NCBI RefSeq assembly: GCF_041227145.1
Contig: NZ_JBGFSP010000003.1
Span: 2,046,001-2,110,000 of the forward strand
DNA: 64,000 nt
Direction: 5' to 3'
Source of the DNA: Bacteroides sp. AN502(2024)
Lineage (GTDB): Bacteria; Bacteroidota; Bacteroidia; Bacteroidales; Bacteroidaceae
Shown: positions 37,286 to 44,938 of the stretch, piece by piece
How positions within the stretch are numbered: position 1 is the stretch's first letter
Layout of the letters: each line of letters opens with the position of its first letter
Made by a program: the position numbers and the translations under genes
Notes under the pieces: model-generated
What the model was told of the DNA's origin: nothing
The model's input: only the letters and a program-made list of their open reading frames with translations
Databases searched by the model: none

Positions 37286-38179
37286 TCATTCATTGGCGAA
37301 CAGGCGGACGGGGAACCAGTAGCCCGTGTAGTAGCTGTTGTACGCGCTCGCGTAGTTCGAGTTGAAGTTCGCGTTCCATGCGATGGAACCGCCGCTCTTC
37401 GTGCCCGACCAATAGTAACCGTTGTCGCCCCGGTTGCCGAGCGAACCCGAACTGTGCATCGCGGCGGAAATATACCCGGCGGCAGGGAAGGTACGGGTGA
37501 CGGTCTCGGAAGCATGGTCATTCCACCAAGTATCATTACTGATATCAGAAACGGAAATAGAAGCCCCGGCCTCGCCCAAGTAAACGCAGTCGACTTTCAG
37601 TTGGGCAGTGAGGTTATTATCGTTGGCAAAAGTTCCCTCACGGGTGTAACGGTAAGCGCAAAGCATACTGTTATCGGTAGCTTTGGGAAAATCAGAAAGC
37701 AAAAAACCACCGCTAGGATTACCGGTACCCGGTTGGAAGCGTAAACAATAACAAACGTTGGTACCCATACAATTATACGCGTTCAAATAAGTCTTTTTAA
37801 TACCCCCGAACTCTATCGCTTCATTTATAGGCGGTATGAATGCAGATGTATTGAATCTTATTTGACCATCGTAAGAGAAGACACCCGCTAGCTCCCAACG
37901 GGAAGGCAGGTGGTAACCCTTGCCCGCACCGGTGGTGAAGAAAGAATCATCGAACAAGTTTTTACCGCTCGGGTTGTATGTGCCTTCGGTTATGCCTTTG
38001 AGCACGTACCAATTATAATAACCGCTCTGGTCATTGGCATGGCTCGTAGCCCAACGGAGGACGTTATCGGTCTGGGCAGTGGTGGGAGTAGCACCCGCAG
38101 GAAAGGAAGAATTGAAAGAAGAACCATAATACTGGAACCCGCCGGCGAGGTTATACTCCGCTACATACTCCAGCGGCAA
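37286..38179 (-). repeat. Duplicated C-terminal adhesin domain, copy 1
   Basis: Partner of the repeat at 34757-35686. The terminal segment reads GYYWSGTKSGG...NANFNSNY...GYWFPVRLFANE, rich in AAC, TAC and AGC codons, as in DGR variable regions. Confidence 0.85.
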
Positions 38180-39649
38180 CTTCCAAATCTGCTCTACATT
38201 CACTTTGGTGTACAGTCGCCCGGCACATATCTCTAAGTAGCCTTTCAGCTTTCCCACGCCGTTGGTTATAGCTTGCACGGTTTGTTTGCTGTTTGCAGCA
38301 CCGGTGCTTACGCTCGGCTTTAGCCAACCACCGGTAGGCACTTCCGCACCGTTCTCGTTGAACGCCTGTACTTGGAAACCGCTCGTAACATTGGTAAATA
38401 CTTCCACCTTGTTGTCCATGCTTGCTATGGTTTTCTTTCCCTTGAGCGTCATCGCCGTGCGGGTCACGGCAAGGAAGTATCCCTCGTCGGTAAACGTCAC
38501 GTCCGTGAACGCCTCGTCCACCACGACGGGTGTCACCACGATGTTGTGGTGGTTGGTATGGTTTTCCGGGCTTTGTAACGCCTCTCTCAAAGTAAGGAAT
38601 CCCGGTCCTTTCACTTCCTTGATGTTGAAGATATAACGGTGGTTGCGTAGGATAGGCATGGGCTTTCCCTTTTCATAAGGAGGCACTCCGCCGCCCTTGA
38701 TGCCGTCCCAAGTATAGTCCATGCGGTAGTAGTATTGTCTTCCCTGATAGGCAAGAATCATCACGATGCAGGGGCGGTTGTTGCCGGAGGTGGTGAGGGT
38801 GGTAGAAGTGGCAGGCTGCTCGTTCAAGTAATACGTTATGACCTGAACTCCGAGGTCTCCCGCTCCCAAAAGAGGATCGCTGCCATTGGCTTTTTGAAGT
38901 GTGCCGGGCAGTGTAGGGGACATGTATCCCGACTGCGGATTGCTTGTGTTGTAGGAGACGGGATCGACCCAAACGCGCCCGTTTCTCGCGGGGTTGACGA
39001 AGTAGACTTGTCCTACTGTAGTGGCTCCCGAAGTTGCCGGATTGATGATGTCCACACGTGCCAGCATGCGGATAAGCTGTAACGCCTGCGCAATGGTTCG
39101 CGACACGCCTGCTTCCAGCTTGATACCCTCAGTCGGCGCATACTCGCCGTACATGGGGATGTAGCTGTCCGGTTCCGTTCCTCCCTTTTGTCCGAATTTG
39201 CCTGTGGCTTCCACTTGTTTCAGGGCATCGTAGGTAGAACCTACATTGATTCCGGATAGTTCCGTTTCGGCATTGGCTACGAGAACTATACGTTTGTATA
39301 TTCCTGGGGTGACGGGTGTGCTGAAGATTTTCGTATCCGGAGCACCGCCGTCAAGGAGCGAGGCGTAGGGGATATTCTTTTTCACCTTGACTTTCTCCGT
39401 ACCGCTTTCTTCGGCGAACATCAGCACGGTAATCTTGTCTATTTTTTCCTCATGTACTCCCGCACGGGTATTTGCTGCCCGGAAATCGGGAATGTGGAGG
39501 GCAAGCGTCACCTTCGCCGTTTCACCTTTGCCGGGCGTAGGGGGAGCAGGAAGAATGGGGTCGTCTTGCCGACACGAGAGTACGAACGGCAAGAATAACA
39601 AGACCGATAACAGGTTGCGAAATGGTATGATGATTGAACTACTTTGCAT
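37286..39649 (-). CDS. Pilus tip-like adhesin lipoprotein with variable lectin-like domain
   Basis: Protein of 787 residues with a lipoprotein signal (LLFLPFVLSCRQDD). The N-terminal half is fimbrillin-like: KVTLALHIPDFRAANTRAGVHEEKIDKITVLMF is the usual start of a Mfa-type subunit, and RNHRYIFNIKEVKGPG follows later. After a BACON-like region (GGWLKPSVSTGAANSKQTVQAI) comes the C-terminal domain shared with the 802-residue adhesin. It ends in a GYYWSGT...VRLFANE segment. It is probably the tip adhesin of a type V pilus. Confidence 0.75.
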   Translation of the reverse strand: MQSSSIIIPFRNLLSVLLFLPFVLSCRQDDPILPAPPTPGKGETAKVTLALHIPDFRAANTRAGVHEEKIDKITVLMFAEESGTEKVKVKKNIPYASLLDGGAPDTKIFSTPVTPGIYKRIVLVANAETELSGINVGSTYDALKQVEATGKFGQKGGTEPDSYIPMYGEYAPTEGIKLEAGVSRTIAQALQLIRMLARVDIINPATSGATTVGQVYFVNPARNGRVWVDPVSYNTSNPQSGYMSPTLPGTLQKANGSDPLLGAGDLGVQVITYYLNEQPATSTTLTTSGNNRPCIVMILAYQGRQYYYRMDYTWDGIKGGGVPPYEKGKPMPILRNHRYIFNIKEVKGPGFLTLREALQSPENHTNHHNIVVTPVVVDEAFTDVTFTDEGYFLAVTRTAMTLKGKKTIASMDNKVEVFTNVTSGFQVQAFNENGAEVPTGGWLKPSVSTGAANSKQTVQAITNGVGKLKGYLEICAGRLYTKVNVEQIWKLPLEYVAEYNLAGGFQYYGSSFNSSFPAGATPTTAQTDNVLRWATSHANDQSGYYNWYVLKGITEGTYNPSGKNLFDDSFFTTGAGKGYHLPSRWELAGVFSYDGQIRFNTSAFIPPINEAIEFGGIKKTYLNAYNCMGTNVCYCLRFQPGTGNPSGGFLLSDFPKATDNSMLCAYRYTREGTFANDNNLTAQLKVDCVYLGEAGASISVSDISNDTWWNDHASETVTRTFPAAGYISAAMHSSGSLGNRGDNGYYWSGTKSGGSIAWNANFNSNYASAYNSYYTGYWFPVRLFANE

Positions 39650-39697
39650 AATATATTGTTTTTATAATTTGCGTTTCATGATTGCCTGACGTGCTTT

Positions 39698-40633
39698 TCA
39701 CACTCCTCCCGGCTTCACGTTCTGGCTTTCCCAGTCCTTGATCGTAATCTTCGCGTGTCCGTTGGTAAATGTAATTTCGATGGGGATTACGATTTCGTTT
39801 TCTTCCCCTATCTGTATGTTGTACTTTCGGATCAGTTCGGCTATCGAAACGGGGGGTGCGATGAGGTTGCCCGCGTTGTCTTTCAGGTTCAGCACGGCGG
39901 GCGTGTCCGCCCCGAACCGGGGCACGTCCATTATGGCCGCGGCCTCTTTCTTCGTCCCGTCGTATTCCACTGCCGGAACGTATGTCTTTCCCTGCTCCAC
40001 CGGAAGCACTTTCCATTCTCCCGTGTCATTATCCTTTACGGGGTGCAGGGCGGACGCCAATCCGTCCGTTGTTATCTTGGGTTTCAGGCTTATTCCTTTC
40101 AGCAGCACTTTCAAGCAGATGGTCTTGGTGCTGAAGTTGACTTCGGTTGCCACACCCGCGTTCCGCTCGTTCACGCTCAGGCTCGCCGTGGCGAACAGCA
40201 GTTTGTCGAGAGTGGGGATCTCCTGAGAGGTTTGCGCCTGCGGATGCTCGAGGAATAAATCGGTGATGGTTTCCCCCTTCCGGAATCCTCCGAGCTTGCT
40301 GTTTTCTGCCGTGGCATTCGCCCAGCAGACCACTGTGTACTCTCCTTGGGGAAGGTAGAGTTCCGCTCCCTGGAGTTGGGAAAGTTCGGTGCTTTCCAGT
40401 GTTTGCGTGTGCTCTATACTACCGTCGGGACGATATACACACAGTGTCACTCGTTGCACACGTTGCCCGAACAGATCGGAAGTGGTACCGTCGGGCTTAT
40501 AGGTGAATTTCAGCAGGGCATCCAGCGGACACCCCTCCAAAGACTCTCTGATACACCCTGACAAGCATATAGGTAAAAGCACAGGAAGTATCAGACAGCA
40601 TACAACTTGATGGATTTTGATGTGTAATGTCAT
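39698..40633 (-). CDS. FimB/Mfa2-family pilus anchor lipoprotein
   Basis: Protein of 311 residues with a lipoprotein signal (LLPICLSGCIRESLEGCP). The residues after the cysteine (ESLEGCPLDALLKFTYKPDG) and the later LPQGEYTVVCWAN are characteristic of FimB/Mfa2 proteins, which terminate pilus assembly and anchor the fibre in the outer membrane. It lies between the fimbrillin gene and the first adhesin, with a 48-base gap to the latter. Confidence 0.88.
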   Translation of the reverse strand: MTLHIKIHQVVCCLILPVLLPICLSGCIRESLEGCPLDALLKFTYKPDGTTSDLFGQRVQRVTLCVYRPDGSIEHTQTLESTELSQLQGAELYLPQGEYTVVCWANATAENSKLGGFRKGETITDLFLEHPQAQTSQEIPTLDKLLFATASLSVNERNAGVATEVNFSTKTICLKVLLKGISLKPKITTDGLASALHPVKDNDTGEWKVLPVEQGKTYVPAVEYDGTKKEAAAIMDVPRFGADTPAVLNLKDNAGNLIAPPVSIAELIRKYNIQIGEENEIVIPIEITFTNGHAKITIKDWESQNVKPGGV

Positions 40634-40945
40634 TTTGAATGAAGTTTTTTGAGCGACAACGTCATATTTTTTTGTTATAGGCCTGCGGCTATACCTCTAT
40701 TGTGATTATGGCCGGACCGGAGTTTCAAATTCAGTTTCTTTGTAAAGGCAGGCGTGCGGAATAGGGGTGAACCGCCGCCTGCCTATGCTCCCATGGGATA
40801 AAAAGTAAATGAATAGAAATAGAATTAACCCTATTACACGGGGAGCATATCTTAATATATAACAGCAATCAATCGATTGGTAGGATCGGGAGCCGTGGTT
40901 GATCACAAGGGGTGTTTTACCTATCCCGATCCTACTTTTCCATGG
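40634..40945. other. Spacer with two hairpins between fimbrillin and anchor genes
   Basis: No gene. Two hairpins: 40880-40935 (12-bp perfect stem GTAGGATCGGGA/TCCCGATCCTAC, 32-base loop), directly after the fimbrillin stop, and 40746-40784 (AGGCAGGCG/CGCCTGCCT). No -7 element for the downstream genes is visible on the minus strand. Confidence 0.55.
40880..40935 (-). terminator. Partial-terminator/mRNA-stabilising hairpin after fimbrillin gene
   Basis: The 12-bp perfect stem with a long loop starts 10 bases after the fimbrillin stop. Without a T run it is more likely to protect the 3' end of the abundant fimbrillin message or to weaken readthrough, which would set the ratio of fimbrillin to anchor and tip proteins. 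Confidence 0.5.
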
Positions 40946-42122
40946 TTACAGGTTAGGTTTAACGTTTACAACCTCCCAGGGCTTCACCGTTACTTTCAAC
41001 CAAACGCCTACGGCATTGGTGTTAGGAACAGTGGTCAGGTTGCTTTCGTTGAATGTGAAGTCGGATTTGGACACCGTATAGATCTTACCCTTTTGTATTT
41101 CCACAAGTTGACCGCTACTGTTCTTAAAGCCTCTTACCGTCAAGAACTGAGGGCTGGGGATGGTTGCACTGGGCTGCAAATTTTCCAATTTGAATATCAG
41201 CTGTAACTGATCGTTGGCATCTGTGGCACCGTTTTCATATATGTGGTAAACCCAACGCTTATCGGCACCACCGGCAGGACTGACTGCCAACGGGCTACCT
41301 GTAGCAGAATAGACAGGAGTGAACTCATCGAACAGTTTCTCTTTGTTTATGCCAGTGAAAAGACCTTGACCTAAGGCATAATTGGCTGGATTGATTCCAT
41401 AATCCTTCTTATCGTCGGAACTTCCATCTCCCATTTTCAACTTTGTGAAGAAATTGTTCTGATAGATACCTTTCAAGTCGAAGCCGGTAATGGCGGTAAC
41501 GGTTGTTGTCTGCAAACCCTCGAACTCGATACGGGCTACAGCAGGCTCCAACTCAACCTCAGCGTACTTGTCGCCATCGATAGCAGTTGTAACTGTACCG
41601 AAGATGTTAGGATCACCGGTATGCCATTCCGAAAGATTTTTGGCAATATGTCCCAACAAGATGTTGTTTTTGTCATTCTGAGTTGTGATATCGACCATCA
41701 AGTTTTCAACGGCGGAGATAGGTCCGTTTGCAGGTAACACAACGGAAGCGGGCACATTACCGCGTACCAACACCTTGTTCTGCTGCCGAAGGAATTTCGG
41801 TAAGTCGAGCTCCGTTGGTAAGGTCGGTGATAGAAGGTGTGGTAGTAGATGAGATTGTCAAATGCTTCTGGATGTTTCCACTTCCTCCCTCGTAGAAGAA
41901 TATGTCTAATTGGTTTACCGGAACTTTGGCATCGGCTGGGACTGCTGGATCAAGCTTATCTTCCGTGGCTCTCGTCTGCGGTTTTAAATCCAGCTTCATG
42001 AACACCGTTTTCTTTTCTCCCTTTTTCACCTCGGGAACTTCATTCCCCTCATTGCTGCATGCCGCAAATATTGCTCCCAGCGCACACATAGTCAATGCAC
42101 TCTTAAATAGATTCTTTTTCAT
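40946..42122 (-). pseudogene. Major fimbrillin (Mfa1/FimA-like), one-base frameshift
   Basis: Two frames make one fimbrillin. The first (ATG 42122, MKKNLFKSALTMCALGAIFAACSNEG, a lipoprotein signal) runs to ...LTEIPSAAEQ and ends in GVGTR. The second begins VLVRGNVPASVVLPANGP and continues to the C-terminus (KVTVKPWEVVNVKPNL), a typical fimbrillin end. Removing one base in the codon after Glu (CAAG to CAG, plus-strand TT at 41775-41776) gives EQVLVRGN in one frame. Fimbrillins are exported as lipoproteins, trimmed by gingipain-like proteases, and polymerise into the shaft. A broken shaft gene would silence the pilus; a sequencing error is the main alternative. Confidence 0.85.
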
Positions 42123-42165
42123 AATCATAAAAATTAAATTAATAAATAATTAGTTAGAAACTCTC

Positions 42166-43953
42166 TTATATATCTTGTCTGTTTTCGGCTTTATCTTCCA
42201 TTTTCCCCGATGCTATCCTGTCCAGTTCCTCCTTCAGTCCCACGAATTGTGGAACCAAATCCGAAAGCTCGGGGTCCAAGTTTACTCTCAGCACCATGTC
42301 CGGGTCTCTGCGGCAAGCTTCCAGTAGGTGGTCTACGGCCTCATATGCGTTTTGAAGTCTTGCGCATACCACTGCATGGATGTATTCCCTCCTTGCGCTT
42401 TTGGGTAATTGGGAGAGCAGGTCTGCCGCTTCGCTGTGGTAACCCAGGCAGGTGAGGCACAAAGCCGTGTTGTAGTCGGGGTATTTCTCCAATATTTTCA
42501 ATGCAGCCCTGTATTCGCGTTCCTGCAAAAGCCGTATCCCTTCGGCGTATTCCTTGCCTTCCGGGGTATAGGAAGGTTCGCTTTCCAAGCTGTCAGGAAG
42601 CGATTCTATCCCGGAGGATGCCACGATGAAGCGTTCCAGAGCGGAACGGTCGAGCAGGTCGCTGATCGAGGCGATCACAAACACAAGGGTGTCTGAGGGG
42701 GCGGGTGTCCAGGTGCTCATGTCGTTCGCTTCAACGATGCCGCCCAGGCGCAGTTGCAGTTTCTTCATCCCTTCGGTGACCGGCAGGTTAATCTTGTACG
42801 TGTATGTGTAATCTTTACCCGGAATGCTGGTTTCGCGTACTGCCACCGAGTCTATGTAGGGGTATCTGATCATCCGTCTGCGTATCTCGTCACGGTTGCG
42901 ATCGTTCATCTCGTTGCGGGCAATCTCGTCGAAGAAGTACCGGTTGCGTGAGATGTCGGTGGAGTCTCCTGTGGTGAAAGCGTAATTTTTTATGTCCGCG
43001 AGTGTACGTCCCCCGGTATATAAATCTCTGTATCTCCCCGGTACACGTGCCGCGGTGAGTTCCCTGTGCATTTTGTACATGGGCCAGAAGTTTGCTAGCC
43101 TTTGGTATTTGCGGTAGTAGGCATGTCCGAGTCCCGCAGTGTCTTTTCCCGTGATATATCGCCGGACGTTCTGTTCGATGCGTTTGCGATCCAAGCGGTG
43201 GCGCAGCTTGGTCCGGTTGGCCTCGATGCGCATGTTGAAAAAGTTCTGCCTCTCCAGTGTCTTCTTTTTCCATTTTTCGTATGCCAGTTGCTTGTCGCGT
43301 TCTTTGCCATACAATCCGTAATAGAGCTTCTGCCTTTTGCGGATGTCCCGGGCGATGCCTCTCCGGTCGAGGAATATGCTGTCGTAAGCTGACGGGTCGA
43401 TGATGCCTTTGAGAAACAGGTCGTACGACTGATAGTCCGCCGCCTGCATGCGGGCAAACTCACTGCCCGACAGGACCACGGGGTGGAGCGCTGTTTCAAT
43501 TGTATCGTTGCTCTTGAGCAGGGGGGTGAGGGTGATTCTCCAGCAACTGTCTATCAAAGCTCCGGGGACTTTTACATTGAATTCGAGTCTTACCGACCCT
43601 TGTCTGACGGAAACCTGCTTGACAACTTTACGGGGTGCTACGATATCCACCCTGTCCAGCTCCACGCTCCTCCAAATGTCGGCCGTGCTGTCTTGATCTT
43701 CGGAAACATGTTCCGCAACGGTATCGGGTCGCTGTTCGAAACTTACCTGCTCGGAAAGAATCCCGGAGTGTCTTCCCTCCTTATGAGGTAGCTCTATGTT
43801 GACACGTTGGGATTGCATGAACAGGCGCATGGTTTTCGGTTCCCGATAAGACGAGCATGAAAACAGTGTCCCTCCCATGACGACCGCGCAGGCGGCGACC
43901 ATGTAGAAACTGTCGGGAAACAACTTATTCTTCTTATTCTTTATATCTTTCAT
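42166..43953 (-). CDS. Pilus-locus lipoprotein with C-terminal TPR-like repeats
   Basis: Protein of 595 residues with a lipoprotein signal (VMGGTLFSCSSY). The middle is rich in Arg and Lys (RKRQKLYYGLYGKERDKQLAYEKWKKKTLERQNFF), and the last 150 residues show TPR-like helices (REYRAALKILEKYPDYNTALCLTCLGYHSEAADLLSQLP). It sits between DUF3575 and fimbrillin genes, the position of DUF3868-type outer-membrane proteins of FimA/Mfa loci, which are thought to help assembly. No enzyme motif is seen. Confidence 0.7.
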   Translation of the reverse strand: MKDIKNKKNKLFPDSFYMVAACAVVMGGTLFSCSSYREPKTMRLFMQSQRVNIELPHKEGRHSGILSEQVSFEQRPDTVAEHVSEDQDSTADIWRSVELDRVDIVAPRKVVKQVSVRQGSVRLEFNVKVPGALIDSCWRITLTPLLKSNDTIETALHPVVLSGSEFARMQAADYQSYDLFLKGIIDPSAYDSIFLDRRGIARDIRKRQKLYYGLYGKERDKQLAYEKWKKKTLERQNFFNMRIEANRTKLRHRLDRKRIEQNVRRYITGKDTAGLGHAYYRKYQRLANFWPMYKMHRELTAARVPGRYRDLYTGGRTLADIKNYAFTTGDSTDISRNRYFFDEIARNEMNDRNRDEIRRRMIRYPYIDSVAVRETSIPGKDYTYTYKINLPVTEGMKKLQLRLGGIVEANDMSTWTPAPSDTLVFVIASISDLLDRSALERFIVASSGIESLPDSLESEPSYTPEGKEYAEGIRLLQEREYRAALKILEKYPDYNTALCLTCLGYHSEAADLLSQLPKSARREYIHAVVCARLQNAYEAVDHLLEACRRDPDMVLRVNLDPELSDLVPQFVGLKEELDRIASGKMEDKAENRQDI

Positions 43954-44001
43954 CATTATATGTGAACTGTTGGAATAATATCGTTAGAATGAACAGGCGG
44001 A

Positions 44002-44556
44002 TTAAAACAAATATACCAGATTGATTGCCGTGCGTGTGGGCACCAGGCGTACACCCTTCCCCTTGCCGACTCTTTTTCCGCAATGTACGCACTGAAAACG
44101 CTCCCAGTCGGTCCATACAATGCCGCCGCCGAGTTCGAACTCGAGGTTCCATCTTCTCGAAAGGGGGCGGACCCATCCTGCGGAAATGCCTCCGCCCCAT
44201 GCACTTCCCTCGTAGCGGTAACGGTGTCTGAAAACCCCTCCGGCATTATACAGGGAAAATATGCCGTGCAGCCCGAAGAAATAACCGCCTGCATAAGATT
44301 CTCTCGCCCAATAGCGGATGCCCGGAGCAAGGGTGATATTTTTCAGCTTGGCGTCTCTCCAAAGGTTGAATGGGTTATATTGTATGGGGAGATGGGCAGA
44401 CCATCGCATCGAAAAAAGCATGGAACCTTCCATGTTCAGATTGCCGGTTGCCAACCCCGCTAAATTGGTACGTACCGAATAGGATTGTGCCATGGAGCAT
44501 TTGGGAACAAGCAGGCACAACAGGAATACAAGTAGAAAAAAGTTCTTTTTATTCAT
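44002..44556 (-). CDS. DUF3575-family outer-membrane beta-barrel protein
   Basis: Protein of 184 residues from ATG 44556 (44568 is an alternative). Signal peptide NFFLLVFLLCLLVPKCSMAQ, followed by SYSVRTNLAGLATGNLNMEGSMLFSMRWSAHLPIQYNPFNLW, matching DUF3575 barrel proteins that open pilus operons. Alternating aromatic strands and a C-terminal phenylalanine (NLVYLF) fit an outer-membrane barrel. It is the first gene after the invertible promoter. Confidence 0.85.
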   Translation of the reverse strand: MNKKNFFLLVFLLCLLVPKCSMAQSYSVRTNLAGLATGNLNMEGSMLFSMRWSAHLPIQYNPFNLWRDAKLKNITLAPGIRYWARESYAGGYFFGLHGIFSLYNAGGVFRHRYRYEGSAWGGGISAGWVRPLSRRWNLEFELGGGIVWTDWERFQCVHCGKRVGKGKGVRLVPTRTAINLVYLF

Positions 44557-44589
44557 GAGGTTCAACATTTGGAGCAGGAAAAATTCCGC

Positions 44590-44606
44590 CCGTTACCTAT
44601 TACTTA
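44590..44606 (+). repeat. Degenerate third copy of inversion-site sequence
   Basis: CCGTTACCTATTACTTA matches the right inversion site at 14 of 17 positions and has the same orientation, but its second half arm is lost. It lies between the switch and the DUF3575 start, and may be a decayed or cryptic site. Confidence 0.5.
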
Positions 44607-44629
44607 TGTCTATGTATGTTCGGGAAAAC

Positions 44630-44652
44630 TCCGTTACTTAGTAGGTAACGGA
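44630..44652 (+). repeat. Left inversion site of phase-variable promoter
   Basis: A 23-base sequence made of the arms TCCGTTAC and GTAACGGA around a 7-base centre (TTAGTAG). It is the exact reverse complement of 44915-44937. Arms plus a 7-base spacer fit a tyrosine-recombinase crossover site. Confidence 0.85.
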
Positions 44653-44668
44653 GCAGGATAAAAAGAAT

Positions 44669-44698
44669 GCGCAAGGAGAGAGCTCCTAGCGCTTTTTT
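44669..44698 (+). terminator. Terminator inside invertible segment
   Basis: GCGCAAGGAG-AGAG-CTCCTAGCGC (one A-A mismatch) followed by TTTTTT. In the present orientation it stops rightward transcription. After inversion it would face left, between recombinase and promoter, and block recombinase readthrough. Confidence 0.75.
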
Positions 44699-44747
44699 CG
44701 AAAGGAATGCGGGATTCCGCTCGACAAGGGCAGAACCGATTGGTTTG

Positions 44748-44780
44748 CCGTATCCTTCCAATAGGATACGGACCGTTTTG
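44748..44780 (+). terminator. Second hairpin inside invertible segment
   Basis: CCGTATCCT/AGGATACGG is a perfect 9-bp stem with a 6-base loop, followed by ACCGTTTTG. A weak rightward terminator or an insulating structure. Confidence 0.5.
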
Positions 44781-44891
44781 TTACATCTAAATAATTAAGG
44801 TGCGTGAGCCGATTCGCTTCGGTAATAGTTAATAAGTCATAATATATAGTCTTTTTCAAACAAGTTATTACAAGAGATTTAAATTAATATT

Positions 44892-44899
44892 TATCTTTG
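44892..44899 (+). promoter_or_regulatory. -7 element of invertible promoter
   Basis: TATCTTTG, perfect consensus, 16 bases from the right inversion site, reading toward the 3' end of the recombinase gene in this copy of the genome. Confidence 0.75.
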
Positions 44900-44914
44900 C
44901 CCCGAAAACGGAAA

Positions 44915-44937
44915 TCCGTTACCTACTAAGTAACGGA
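44915..44937 (-). repeat. Right inversion site of phase-variable promoter
   Basis: Exact reverse complement of 44630-44652, with the same 7-base centre. It abuts the recombinase stop codon (44939-44941). Confidence 0.85.
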
Positions 44938-44938
44938 A

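Larger units (their letters stand above)
44653..44914. promoter_or_regulatory. Invertible DNA segment carrying the pilus promoter (OFF as sequenced)
   Basis: Flanked by perfect 23-base inverted repeats next to a tyrosine recombinase gene. The only good -7 element inside (TATCTTTG, 44892-44899) reads rightwards, away from the pilus genes. Inversion would bring it to about 44668-44675 on the minus strand, ~100 bases before DUF3575. Two hairpins with rightward T tracts lie at its left end. Confidence 0.8.

Noticed and set aside
39755..40258. 167-codon ORF antisense to the FimB/Mfa2-type gene
   Set aside because: Shadow frame; the anchor protein on the other strand is clearly real.
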